Of a DNA stretch of 23,445 nucleotides, positions 1 through 7,064 are shown in pieces. Below the pieces are notes generated by a model. That model had not been told where the DNA came from. It saw nothing but the letters and a program-made list of their open reading frames with translations, and made no database searches. The translations under genes and the position numbers were made by a program. Source of the DNA: CAZHLD01 sp964533185 (GTDB taxonomy: Bacteria > Acidobacteriota > Terriglobia > Acidiferrales > UBA7541); the NCBI GenBank assembly GCA_964533185.1, contig CAZHLD010000049.1, positions 1-23,445 of the forward strand, given 5' to 3'. The first letter of the stretch is position 1; every line of letters starts with the position of its first letter.

Positions 1-251
1 GCGCCGCGCAACCGCGGCAGGCGGATCTGGTCGAGCGTGCCCCCGAGCGTGGTTCAATGCTTCCGTACGGTGTACCCCCAGCGGTACACCTTCTCGCCCC
101 GCTGGCGCGCCTCGGCCACCCGCCGGTCGCGTTCGGCCCCGAGCAACCCCTCGATGGTGCGCCGGAGCTGCTCCTAAACGCTCTGCTGCACCTCGTTCCA
201 CGCTGGCTCGAACAAATCCCGCAGTGTTAGTCGGCCCTCTAGGGATAGCAT
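1..251 (-). pseudogene. IS256/Mutator-type transposase remnant (N-terminal part, two in-frame stops)
   Basis: Read from an ATG at 251 on the minus strand, the frame gives about 83 codons resembling the N-terminal part of IS256/Mutator-family transposases: an opening LEGRLTLRDLFEPAW, a charged helix rich in Arg and Glu, then GEKVYRWGYTVRKH followed by LDQIRLPRLRG. The frame is broken by TAG at 174-176 and TGA at 54-56 with no frameshift. The second stop sits where this family would plausibly have Trp, which suggests TGG to TGA decay. The gene runs off the window's left edge, so the DDE catalytic core is not visible. It would have encoded the enzyme that moves the element; with these stops it is probably dead unless supplied in trans. 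The family call is from motif memory, not a search. Confidence 0.7.
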
Positions 252-254
252 GTT

Positions 255-304
255 GGGTGTCTCCTTTTTGCCCCCGGCTAGGGGCAGAAAATCCGGAGAC
301 ACCC
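255..304. repeat. Terminal palindromic region of the IS element
   Basis: GGGTGTCTCC at 255-264 is an exact inverted match of GGAGACACCC at 295-304. Inside these arms a second imperfect pair joins a T-run plus GCCCC (265-274) to GGGGC plus an A-rich run (281-291). The 50-base block lies just upstream of the transposase ATG. The outer end read inward begins GGGTGTCTCCGGATTTTC, which looks like an IS256-type terminal inverted repeat. The element boundary is therefore inferred at about 304. The other end and any target-site duplication are outside the window. Confidence 0.6.
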
Positions 305-455
305 TTTTCCTTCTCTAGCCAGCTTTCAACAGAAAATCCTACAGACGGGCAGGATCACGAAACCCGAAGTTCGCTCCCGTAAGGGCAAGCCCTGTAACGG
401 CGGGTTTGTCCCGCCGCACAATGCCCGGCGTGAAGATAGCGGGAGGAATCCGCCT
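305..455. other. Non-coding gap beside the IS remnant, two small hairpins
   Basis: No credible gene is seen here. AGGGC-AA-GCCCT at 382-393 is a tight palindrome. CGGCGGG at 398-404 pairs perfectly with CCCGCCG at 410-416 across a 5-base loop. The second hairpin lies 40 bases past the stop of the minus-strand aminotransferase and could help end its transcript, but no T-run follows it in either direction. Confidence 0.4.
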
Positions 456-1589
456 CTACACGGCGAGAACGGCGAGCAGGCGGTCGAGGTCGCGCGAGGA
501 GTTGTAGAGGTGCGGGGCGATGCGCAGGGCGCCTTCGCGCAAGCTGACGAAGACCTTTGTCTCGCGCAGCCGCTCGTACAGCGCGCTGGTCTTCTCCGCC
601 GAGCGGGCAGCAATGCAGAGGTAGGGCCCGCGCGCTGCGGGTTCGGCCGGGCTGGCCAGGACGCAGCGGTCCAGCGGCAAGCGCTCGACGATCTCGGCCA
701 TCAGTCGCTGGTTGTGCTGCCAGACGGTCGCGACGCCGGTCTGCACCAGAAACTCGAGCGATGCCTGCATCGGTGCCAGGTTGAAGAAGCTACCCGTTTC
801 CGGCGCATCCCACCGGCGCGCTCCGGCCGCCGGACGGCATCCGGTCATGGTCAGCGTATGGAACTGCGCTGCACCTTCGAGGGCCATCCAGTAGCACGGT
901 GCCGGGCGCATGCGCTCGATGACATCGTTACGTGCCCAGAAGAAGCCGGTGCCGTAGGGGCTAAGCAGCCATTTGTAACCTGAGGAAACCACGAAGTCGG
1001 CACCCAGGGCGGCCACGTCCATCGGCATCGCTCCGGCACACTGGCTGGCGTCAAGCAGCAGCAGCGCGCCGCGATCGCGACAGGCACGGGCAAGCTGCGC
1101 AGCGTCAAGACGTGTGCCATCGTCGAAGCGCACCAGACTGGTCGAGACAATCTTTGTCCGTGGACCCATCTTCGCGAGAAAATCCTCCGCGCCGAGGAAG
1201 CGGCCCTTCGGCTCAACGAGCTTGACCTTGAGTCGCCCGGCCTGCGCCAATGGCATCCACGTTGAGAAGTGTGCCGGGAATTCGCCCCGGGCAATCAGGA
1301 CGTCGTCGTTCGGCTGCCAATCGAAGCCGTTCGCCACCGCCGCCAGCCCCGCCGAGGCACCTGTGGTGAGGGCAATCTCTTCCGGCTTGCCGCCAATGAT
1401 CTGCGCCAGCAGCGCGCGGATGCGGTCGGGCAGCTCGAAGTAGGCCGAATCGGGTAGCTGGTGCGGAAACTTCTTCCATTCAAGCGCTGCCTGCGCCGCC
1501 CGAATCGCCACCCGCGGCAGCGGCCCCTGCCCCGCAGTGTTTAGGTAGGCGACATCCTCGAAATCAAACCACGCCGAACGAAAATCCAC
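456..1589 (-). CDS. PLP-dependent class V aminotransferase (cysteine desulfurase/isopenicillin epimerase-like)
   Basis: This 377-residue protein has the features of the class V fold-type I PLP enzymes. TTGASAG (about 75-81) is the phosphate-binding turn, LLLLDASQCAG (176-186) carries the Asp180 expected to contact the pyridine nitrogen, and SSGYKWLLSPYG (202-213) holds Lys206, the expected Schiff-base lysine. Length is normal and no truncation is seen. Such proteins include cysteine desulfurases, kynureninase-like lyases and epimerases; the substrate cannot be told from sequence. I see no convincing catalytic Cys loop of an IscS/SufS type, so a housekeeping desulfurase is less likely. The start is GTG at 1589, chosen because GGGGGAG stands a few bases upstream and the protein begins with a typical N-terminal segment. 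It lies 63 bases after the HAD phosphatase gene on the same strand. Confidence 0.85.
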   Translation of the reverse strand: MDFRSAWFDFEDVAYLNTAGQGPLPRVAIRAAQAALEWKKFPHQLPDSAYFELPDRIRALLAQIIGGKPEEIALTTGASAGLAAVANGFDWQPNDDVLIARGEFPAHFSTWMPLAQAGRLKVKLVEPKGRFLGAEDFLAKMGPRTKIVSTSLVRFDDGTRLDAAQLARACRDRGALLLLDASQCAGAMPMDVAALGADFVVSSGYKWLLSPYGTGFFWARNDVIERMRPAPCYWMALEGAAQFHTLTMTGCRPAAGARRWDAPETGSFFNLAPMQASLEFLVQTGVATVWQHNQRLMAEIVERLPLDRCVLASPAEPAARGPYLCIAARSAEKTSALYERLRETKVFVSLREGALRIAPHLYNSSRDLDRLLAVLAV

Positions 1590-1628
1590 GTCGTCTCCCC
1601 CTGTGGAATCGTTGATTCGCTCAAGACT

Positions 1629-1648
1629 GGCGACGTGAAGCCGTCGCC
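1629..1648 (-). terminator. Stem-loop after the HAD gene, possible weak terminator
   Basis: GGCGAC at 1629-1634 pairs perfectly with GTCGCC at 1643-1648 across an 8-base loop. It lies a few bases beyond the HAD phosphatase stop and before the aminotransferase start. No T-run follows, so it could be a weak or Rho-assisted terminator or simply an mRNA-stabilising hairpin. Confidence 0.35.
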
Positions 1649-1652
1649 TCGG

Positions 1653-2339
1653 CTAGAAATGCTGGCGCAAATCACGAAAACTGGCCAGGACCATCAGTTT
1701 GCCCGTACCGGTCTGCAAGGCCGTTTGTTCGAGATTCCAGGTGGCTGAGTGTGGAATGAAAACCGCGTTCAGGCCGCATGCGAGCGCAGGATTGATGTCG
1801 CTGCGCGGGCTATTGCCCACCATCCAGCCGAGAGACTTCACGATATGGTGCTTGCCGACCAGCTCCTGGTAGGTGGCCACGTCTTTTTCGAGCACAATCT
1901 CGATCGCCTCGAAAAAACCCTGCAAGCCCGATCGCTCCACTTTGGCCGCCTGCTCGGCCGGCTGGCCTTTCGTAAATAGGATCAGGCGGTGGCGGCGAGA
2001 AAGAAACGCCAGCGTTTCCGGGACGCCGTCGAGCAGTCGCGGCGGAGTGCGTTCGAGTGCATCCACCATGCTCTTAATGTGCACGACGACTTCGCGCCGG
2101 GCCATATGGCCGGCCAGTTTCAGATAGGTCTCCTCGAGCGAGCGTCCAAAGCTGCGCACGCCGTAGCCATGCTGGCGGATGTTGCGCCGTTCGGTCTCGT
2201 TGAGGATCCGGCGGGCGTACTCCCTCGAGTAGCCCAGCGGCTCGACCTGGGTGATGAAATCTTCGATGGTATGATCGAAGAAGACGTTGTTTTCCCAGAG
2301 TGTGTCGTCGGCATCAATCAGCAGCGTGTGGCGCGACAT
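1653..2339 (-). CDS. HAD-superfamily hydrolase (phosphatase, HAD-IA type)
   Basis: This 228-residue protein shows the HAD motifs in order. LLIDADDTLW (6-15) holds the Asp9 nucleophile and Asp11 acid/base; LILFTKG (119-125) gives motif II Thr123; a Lys follows in the EKD or VGKHH region (152-163) for motif III; and GNSPRSD (175-181) gives the acidic motif IV. A helical cap lies between motifs I and II, as in type I HAD enzymes related to phosphoglycolate phosphatase and YjjG nucleotidases. It should hydrolyse a small phosphorylated metabolite in the cytoplasm, but the substrate is not readable. The ATG at 2339 puts motif I directly at the N terminus, so it is the natural start; the ribosome site is weak. 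The gene follows the 74-aa gene after 37 bases, probably in one transcript. Confidence 0.85.
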   Translation of the reverse strand: MSRHTLLIDADDTLWENNVFFDHTIEDFITQVEPLGYSREYARRILNETERRNIRQHGYGVRSFGRSLEETYLKLAGHMARREVVVHIKSMVDALERTPPRLLDGVPETLAFLSRRHRLILFTKGQPAEQAAKVERSGLQGFFEAIEIVLEKDVATYQELVGKHHIVKSLGWMVGNSPRSDINPALACGLNAVFIPHSATWNLEQTALQTGTGKLMVLASFRDLRQHF

Positions 2340-2376
2340 GAAAACTCAAGAACCGTAAGGTGAGGTTCGCCCGCCT

Positions 2377-2601
2377 CTACGCCTTGGGAGAAGCGATGGC
2401 CAGCCTCTCCAAGATGCCCCGGGCGATCTGTTGCGTCTCGCCGAAGTGCGAGAGGTAGCTCTGGAACTCGCGGTTGAGGTCCAGAGCGTGGTCCGGGTCG
2501 AGCCTGGCGCGCAGAATCATGTCGCGCAGGCGAACCGGGTGTGGCAGCACGGCATCTTCGTTCAACTCCTCAAGCGCTGTCCTGGCATCGAAGTGATCCA
2601 T
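2377..2601 (-). CDS. Unrecognised 74-aa protein
   Basis: I do not recognise this small protein. It begins MDHFDARTALEELNEDAV and is mostly polar and helical, with no Cys, signal peptide or membrane segment, ending IASPKA. The reading frame extends upstream to 2817, but that extension overlaps the PilZ gene and has Arg/Pro-rich, non-protein-like composition. The ATG at 2601 is preferred because GGGGAGG stands about 7 bases upstream and sensible protein sequence begins there. A -10-like TACAAT (minus strand, 2634-2639) lies upstream without a clear -35. It sits between a PilZ gene and a HAD phosphatase on the same strand. Confidence 0.65.
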   Translation of the reverse strand: MDHFDARTALEELNEDAVLPHPVRLRDMILRARLDPDHALDLNREFQSYLSHFGETQQIARGILERLAIASPKA

Positions 2602-2711
2602 GGCAGACCTCCCCGTCCCAATCGGGAAGTGACATTGTACAGCGTTTCGGCGAGGGCGCGGCGAAAGGTAGGTGTTAGGCAAGAAGACTGCGTAGAGCCG
2701 ATGATGGTGGG

Positions 2712-3047
2712 TCAGGCGGGACTGGGGAGGAATTCGTAGCGTTCGATTTTGGCGGCAACGCCGCGGCGTCCGTTTGGCTCGGGGTTGTTCTCGACCCGCA
2801 CGACCTGGCCGAAACAACGGATATGGACGTCACCGGCGAGCGTGATTTCCTTTGGAAGCGTGAGGACAAACTCGATCTCGCTGCCGATGTCGTAGAAAGT
2901 GTCGATCAGAAAAAAAAGGCCCCGGAAGCTGACATCACGGGTCTGGCCAAGTTTGTCCACCGTGCCATTGGGTCCTGCAGACTTAACGGTCAAAGGAAGT
3001 GCCATGTTAAAGCGCCGTGAGGCCCGGCGTTCGATTCCGTTAGCCAT
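2712..3047 (-). CDS. Single-domain PilZ protein (candidate c-di-GMP receptor)
   Basis: This 111-residue protein is one PilZ domain. The N-terminal RRASRR (7-12) gives the RxxxR motif, and DVSFRG (38-43) matches the (D/N)xSxxG motif; both are needed in known PilZ domains to bind cyclic di-GMP, so binding looks possible. The rest is beta-rich, as expected of the barrel. No output domain is attached, so it would act through a partner. The frame is open to 3092, but the ATG at 3047 is preferred because GGGGGAG lies 4-5 bases upstream. It is divergent from the tandem-PilZ gene at 3257, and the two share a 209-base intergenic region. Confidence 0.85.
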   Translation of the reverse strand: MANGIERRASRRFNMALPLTVKSAGPNGTVDKLGQTRDVSFRGLFFLIDTFYDIGSEIEFVLTLPKEITLAGDVHIRCFGQVVRVENNPEPNGRRGVAAKIERYEFLPSPA

Positions 3048-3219
3048 TGCTCCCCCGGAAGTGGGCGTCCCAAGTTTCGGTAACGCTAACACCGATAGTC
3101 CCCCAGCGCAATCGGGAAATCAAGCGGCGCGCGAGGCAATTCCGGTGCGGCAGACTCGGGCGTCCTGTGATTCCCAGTACGCTTGGTACTCGCCGCAGCA
3201 CAGCCCGGGGCATTTCACT

Positions 3220-3248
3220 TTGACTGCCCGTCGGATGACGCCTAGGAT
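3220..3248 (+). promoter_or_regulatory. Sigma-70-type promoter for the tandem-PilZ/hydrolase operon
   Basis: TTGACT (3220-3225) and TAGGAT (3243-3248) are separated by exactly 17 bases on the plus strand, matching 5/6 and 4/6 of the consensus hexamers. Transcription would start near 3255, only about 2 bases before the ATG at 3257. Either the mRNA is nearly leaderless or the in-frame GTG at 3287 is the real start. Confidence 0.5.
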
Positions 3249-3256
3249 TCGGTCAG

Positions 3257-3907
3257 ATGATCCTTGCAGCCGCAGGTCCGCCGCTCGTGGCTGAGCAGCG
3301 CAAGTACTCCCGCGTGCAACTGAACCTGCCCGTTCGCCTGCGCTGGCGGACTCCCTTCGGGCTCACGACCGAGGTGAGCGAGACGCTGGATGCCGGCCGG
3401 GGCGGCTTACTGATCTATCGCGCTCAGGTCTGTGCGCCGGGCACGACGCTCTGGGTAACGTTTCCCTTCGACCCAGAGATCCGCTTCAGCCAGCCGGAGA
3501 CGCCGGCACGAGTAACCCGCGTGAAGGCCACACCTTCGGGCGGTCACCTGGTGGCCATCGTGTTTGAGTCTCTTCCACAGCCCGCGACCGAGACCCCCGG
3601 CCGGCGAAATCGTCGCGCCTGCCGCCGGACAAGGCTGGCACTGCCGATGCGAGTACGGCCGGTGGGCTTTCCGTGGGCCGAAGAGACGATGGCCATCGAT
3701 CTGTCCGAGGATGGCGCGCTCTTTGGCACCACGCGGGTGTATCAGTTTGGCGACGAGGTCCGAGTGAAGCTAGAGAACGGCCCCTGGCCCAGCCGAAGCG
3801 GAAGTGAAGAGATTGCAGCCCACATCGTGCGCGTCTCCAGATTGCCAGACACTTTGGAGCAACGCGTGGCCATCTACCTGACGCGGAAGGATGACACCGG
3901 CAGGTGA
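3257..3907 (+). CDS. Tandem PilZ-domain protein
   Basis: The 216-residue product contains two PilZ-like halves. Domain 1 (about 13-108) starts with RKYSR (15-19), but its second motif reads DAGRGG (45-50), with Gly where the conserved Ser should be. Domain 2 (about 118-214) has RRACRR (119-124) and an intact DLSEDG (148-153). So one half looks competent for cyclic di-GMP and the other degenerate; this is inference from motifs. No signal peptide or membrane segment is seen. ATG at 3257 is given as the start, but GTG at 3287 would begin the protein as (M)AEQRKYSR, a common PilZ N terminus, and would leave a leader after the predicted promoter. The stop overlaps the next gene's start by 4 bases, so the two are co-transcribed. 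Confidence 0.75.
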   Translation: MILAAAGPPLVAEQRKYSRVQLNLPVRLRWRTPFGLTTEVSETLDAGRGGLLIYRAQVCAPGTTLWVTFPFDPEIRFSQPETPARVTRVKATPSGGHLVAIVFESLPQPATETPGRRNRRACRRTRLALPMRVRPVGFPWAEETMAIDLSEDGALFGTTRVYQFGDEVRVKLENGPWPSRSGSEEIAAHIVRVSRLPDTLEQRVAIYLTRKDDTGR

Positions 3908-4557
3908 GTCAGGTCTTCCATCGCAGCTTTTTCCTCGAGGGCCCGGCTGGAAGGCTCGAAGCCCTTCTGTGGACCTCGCCGAAACTGGAGGCGCCACTGG
4001 CCGCGCTGGTCTGCCATCCGCACCCACTCTTCAGTGGAACAATGCACAACAAGGTGGTGTTCCACGTGGCCCGTACACTTCACCGGGTGGGACTACCGGT
4101 CTTGCGGTTCAACTTTCGCGGAGTCGGCTTGAGCGAGGGCACGTATGACGCCGGCCGAGGCGAAGGCGACGATGTGCGGACCGCGCTGAATTACCTGGCA
4201 GAGCAATGCCCTGGCAGGCCACTGCTGGTGGCTGGGTTCAGCTTTGGCTGCTGGGTCGGCCTGCGGACCGGCTGCGGGGATGAACGCGTGACCGAACTGG
4301 CCGGCCTGGGCCTGCCGGTCAACAACACCGACATGACGTTTCTTCACAAGTGCGCGAAGCCCAAGATTCTTTTGCAGGGCGGACGTGATCAGTTTGGTTC
4401 GCGCGAGAAGGTCGAGCAACTGATCAAAAGCGTGCCGGAGCCTAAGCGCACGGTGTTTGTCGAGGAGGCCGACCACTTCTTCGCTGGCAAGCTCGATGAG
4501 GTGGACGCCGCCTTGCGGGGTTGGCTCGTCGAGCGGCACCCTGAGCTGCAATCCTGA
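3904..4557 (+). CDS. Alpha/beta-fold hydrolase (COG2945-like)
   Basis: This 217-residue cytoplasmic enzyme has the full alpha/beta hydrolase triad by position: Ser113 in GFSFG (111-115), Asp162 in GGRDQF and His191 in EADHFF. Near the N terminus CHPHPLFSGTMHNKVV (38-52) and later RGVGLSEG (72-79) are hallmarks of the small COG2945 family of esterase-like proteins. The natural substrate is unknown; a carboxyl ester or thioester is usual for the fold. The start is GTG at 3904, overlapping the stop of the tandem-PilZ gene in a GTGA, which implies translational coupling. It converges with the aldo/keto reductase gene, leaving 44 bases between stops with no clear terminator. Confidence 0.85.
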   Translation: MSQVFHRSFFLEGPAGRLEALLWTSPKLEAPLAALVCHPHPLFSGTMHNKVVFHVARTLHRVGLPVLRFNFRGVGLSEGTYDAGRGEGDDVRTALNYLAEQCPGRPLLVAGFSFGCWVGLRTGCGDERVTELAGLGLPVNNTDMTFLHKCAKPKILLQGGRDQFGSREKVEQLIKSVPEPKRTVFVEEADHFFAGKLDEVDAALRGWLVERHPELQS

Positions 4558-4601
4558 TTGGGCTGAATCGGCTGGGACTGTGCGCCGCAGGGTGAGAATG
4601 A

Positions 4602-5711
4602 TCAAGCGGATTCGCGGCGCTCGAACAGGCGGGTGAACTGCTCCTCTGTGGCTGGGGCAATACCGACCAGCTTCAGGTTCTCGCGGACGTGCTCGACGCG
4701 GCTCATGCCCACTAGCGCTGTCGCAATGCCTGGAGCCGAGCGGGCAAACTGAAGCGCCCGCTGCAAGTCGTTTTCCAACCCCAGCGAATCGGCGATGAAC
4801 TTGGGAAGGTTTCGCGTCAACCGACCCTGGTTGAGCGAGGCGCTGGTGATCAAGGTGATGTCCAGCGCGTGAGCGACCTCGATCATGGGCAGTAGCCGGT
4901 CGCCCAGCGACTGATTGGCCAGAGTGAGCGCTTGCGTAATGCCCAGGTTGAAGGGGAGCTGCACGAAGCGGAAGTGGTGCTTATCGCCCGCGATCTCCCG
5001 AGCGAAAATTTCCATTTCGGCGAGGGAGAGCGAATCTGGCGCGTCCTGCGGCTGGCGGAAGGCGTTCCACGTGGCCAAGCCGTAAAATCGGATCGTTCCC
5101 GCCTCCACCGCAGATTCCAGAAACTCAAACGCAGCACGCACGCGGCGGTTGAACTCTTCGCGCGGAACCTCGCCCAACTGCGTTTCCGGGTTGTGAAGAT
5201 AATAAACGTCAATGCACTCGACGCCCAGATTGCGGAGGCTGCAATTGAGCTGGTCTTCGAGGAACCGCGGCGACATCGCATGGCAGCCGGCGGCAACGTC
5301 TTGGGGCCGCAAGATGCCGGTCTGGATGAATTTGCGGGAGAAGTAGGCGCTCGGGTCAGCAGGCATCTCGCCATCAGGTGTGAGGAACCCGCCTTTGGTG
5401 CAGAGCACCAACTCCTCGCGAGCGGTCCCTGCAGCAGCAAGTTTCTGCAGGGCGGCGCCAACCGAGCGCTCGCTGCGCTGGAAGCGATAATTGATGGCCG
5501 AATCGACTACATTGATGCCGCCGGAGACAGCCGCAACGACGGCATCTGTGTAGGCCTGATCGGTGGCAGAGTCCGGCTCACCCAGATAGGTGCCGATCCC
5601 AAAGGAGGAGAGCAACAAACCCTGTTGAGCGCGGAAAAAACCAGCCGCGGCGCGATCGGCAAATCGAGTGGCGCATCGACGAGTTCCTTCAGGAGTGGCG
5701 AAAGCCGACAT
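4602..5711 (-). CDS. Aldo/keto reductase family oxidoreductase
   Basis: This 369-residue protein keeps the aldo/keto reductase catalytic tetrad: Asp70 in NVVDSAINYR, Tyr75 in the same stretch, Lys106 in CTKGG and His173 in YYLHNPE. GIGTYLG near residue 38 opens the TIM barrel, and GIATALVGMSRVEHVREN near the C terminus matches the NADPH-binding end, so an NADPH-dependent carbonyl reductase is expected. It is longer than the usual 310-330 residues, with extra loops around 110-145 (GEMPADPSAYF and following). The substrate is not predictable. ATG at 5711 has GTGAGG just upstream. A -10-like TATACT (minus strand, 5750-5755) suggests its own promoter, but no good -35 is seen. The UvrC-like gene lies 76 bases upstream on the same strand. 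Confidence 0.85.
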   Translation of the reverse strand: MSAFATPEGTRRCATRFADRAAAGFFRAQQGLLLSSFGIGTYLGEPDSATDQAYTDAVVAAVSGGINVVDSAINYRFQRSERSVGAALQKLAAAGTAREELVLCTKGGFLTPDGEMPADPSAYFSRKFIQTGILRPQDVAAGCHAMSPRFLEDQLNCSLRNLGVECIDVYYLHNPETQLGEVPREEFNRRVRAAFEFLESAVEAGTIRFYGLATWNAFRQPQDAPDSLSLAEMEIFAREIAGDKHHFRFVQLPFNLGITQALTLANQSLGDRLLPMIEVAHALDITLITSASLNQGRLTRNLPKFIADSLGLENDLQRALQFARSAPGIATALVGMSRVEHVRENLKLVGIAPATEEQFTRLFERRESA

Positions 5712-5787
5712 CAGGCCTCACGAGAGCCCCAGGTTGAGACAGACGAGGGAGTATAGCAGCGAAGAGCGTGGGGACATAAAATCGCCG

Positions 5788-6984
5788 CTACGTTTCAGGA
5801 GCCAGAAGGCGGGAACAGGCGCGCAGAATGCGACGATAAGGCCAGAGCGTTCCCGCCGAAGCGCTTGAAGTGCCGCCACTACACTGCGGAGAAAAAATCT
5901 CGCCCAGACGCGGGTTGCCGTAGAACCAGCGCGTCAGGAGCGCCAGGTGGTCGGCGAGAGTCTCCTCCGGGCGCGCGCGAGGCAGGGTCGCAGACTTCTC
6001 GCCGTCCGATGAGGACGTGTCCGGCGGCGGACCGGCAGAGGCTTCCAGGTGTTCGCGCAATATGGCTTCCACTGAGCGCGGCTTGCTGGACAGTTCGTCG
6101 AAGCGCAAGAAGAATGGGTCACAAATCCGCCCGCCGCGAACAGCAAATACGGCGACAGTGTTCTCCTCGGCAGCCGGCTGGAGAACAACGGCATCCAGCT
6201 CGTCCAGTTTGCGCGGCAACTCGGGCAAGCCGCGCAGCACTTCGGAGAGTTTTTCGAGTCTGCGATGGACAGAGGCGGCGCGCTCGAAGTCGAGTACTTG
6301 ACTGGCTGCCTCCCGCTCGCACACCCATTCGGATTGCAGGCTGGCGCCGGAGGAAGCGAGAAAATGCGCAACCCGAACCGTTTCAACCTCGTACTCCGAC
6401 TGGGAACAGCCGGCGAAGCAAGGAGCGAGGCACATCTTCATCTCAGAATAAATGCAACCGGGAAAGGACGGGTCCCGGCGGATTTTGATTTGGCAGCGGC
6501 GAAGCTTGAAAAGATTGAGAAACTCGTTGGAGAAGGCTTCCGCAACCCGCCGCGAAGGAAAGGGGCCGAAATAAAAGCCGCCATCGGCGAGAATGCGACG
6601 GGTGACGTAGCAGCGCGGGTATTCATTGGACAGGTTGACCTTGAGCAAGGCCGGTGGCCGAAGGCGGAGGAGATCGCGGTAGCGGCGCGGGAAGAGCTGG
6701 CGTGCCTGTTGGTAAAGGACGAGATTTTGCTCGAAGGGCGAACCGGTCAGGCGGTAGCGGACCCGGGCGGCGAGTTCGCGGAGGTTGAGGCGCTTTGAGA
6801 GAGTTTCGGGAGCGCGGAGGAGGCGTTCGAGCCGACGGCGCATGTCAGCCGTGCGCACAAGATAGGGCTCGGCACCCGGCTGGTGTAGTTCGACAACAAA
6901 GACGGCCGGGCGTGACGGAAGGGCCGAGAAGAACTCGTCTTCGCGAGACGGGTCGAAGGCGAGTGCGCAATCGAGCGCGAGCAT
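5788..6984 (-). CDS. UvrC-like protein: degenerate GIY-YIG region, Fe-S Cys cluster, UVR motif; no C-terminal nuclease
   Basis: The 398-residue product resembles the N-terminal half of UvrC, the incision subunit of nucleotide excision repair. Residues 22-57 align with the GIY-YIG fold, but the canonical PGVY and YVGKA stretches read PAVF and YLVRTA. GPFPS (140-144) and the run to CLAPC match UvrC, including Cys164, Cys177, Cys185 and Cys189, spaced like the four [4Fe-4S] ligands of E. coli UvrC. LDFERAASVHRRLEKL (231-246) is a UVR-like motif for UvrB contact. The RNase H-like nuclease and HhH domains of full UvrC (about 600 residues) are absent. It may be a paralogue with a structural or regulatory role, with true UvrC elsewhere. 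ATG at 6984 is preferred to a TTG at 7038, which adds a hydrophobic leader absent from the family. No clear ribosome site is seen. Confidence 0.75.
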   Translation of the reverse strand: MLALDCALAFDPSREDEFFSALPSRPAVFVVELHQPGAEPYLVRTADMRRRLERLLRAPETLSKRLNLRELAARVRYRLTGSPFEQNLVLYQQARQLFPRRYRDLLRLRPPALLKVNLSNEYPRCYVTRRILADGGFYFGPFPSRRVAEAFSNEFLNLFKLRRCQIKIRRDPSFPGCIYSEMKMCLAPCFAGCSQSEYEVETVRVAHFLASSGASLQSEWVCEREAASQVLDFERAASVHRRLEKLSEVLRGLPELPRKLDELDAVVLQPAAEENTVAVFAVRGGRICDPFFLRFDELSSKPRSVEAILREHLEASAGPPPDTSSSDGEKSATLPRARPEETLADHLALLTRWFYGNPRLGEIFSPQCSGGTSSASAGTLWPYRRILRACSRLLAPET

Positions 6985-7064
6985 GGGAAGAGAATACTGA
7001 AAACAGAGAGGACTGAACAGAAGAAGGAGAACGAACAATCGAATTCAAAGACTTGAGGTTGCCG

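Noticed and set aside
2343..2349. ACTCAAG before the HAD gene as an HspR site
   Set aside because: Only one HAIR half-site is present, with no partner at 7-base spacing.
2602..2817. Upstream extension of the 74-aa gene to 2817
   Set aside because: The extra residues overlap the PilZ gene, are Arg/Pro-rich and lack a ribosome site, whereas ATG 2601 has one.
4932..5756. A 274-codon plus-strand frame antisense to the aldo/keto reductase
   Set aside because: The minus-strand gene has its full catalytic tetrad; the antisense protein has no recognisable motif.
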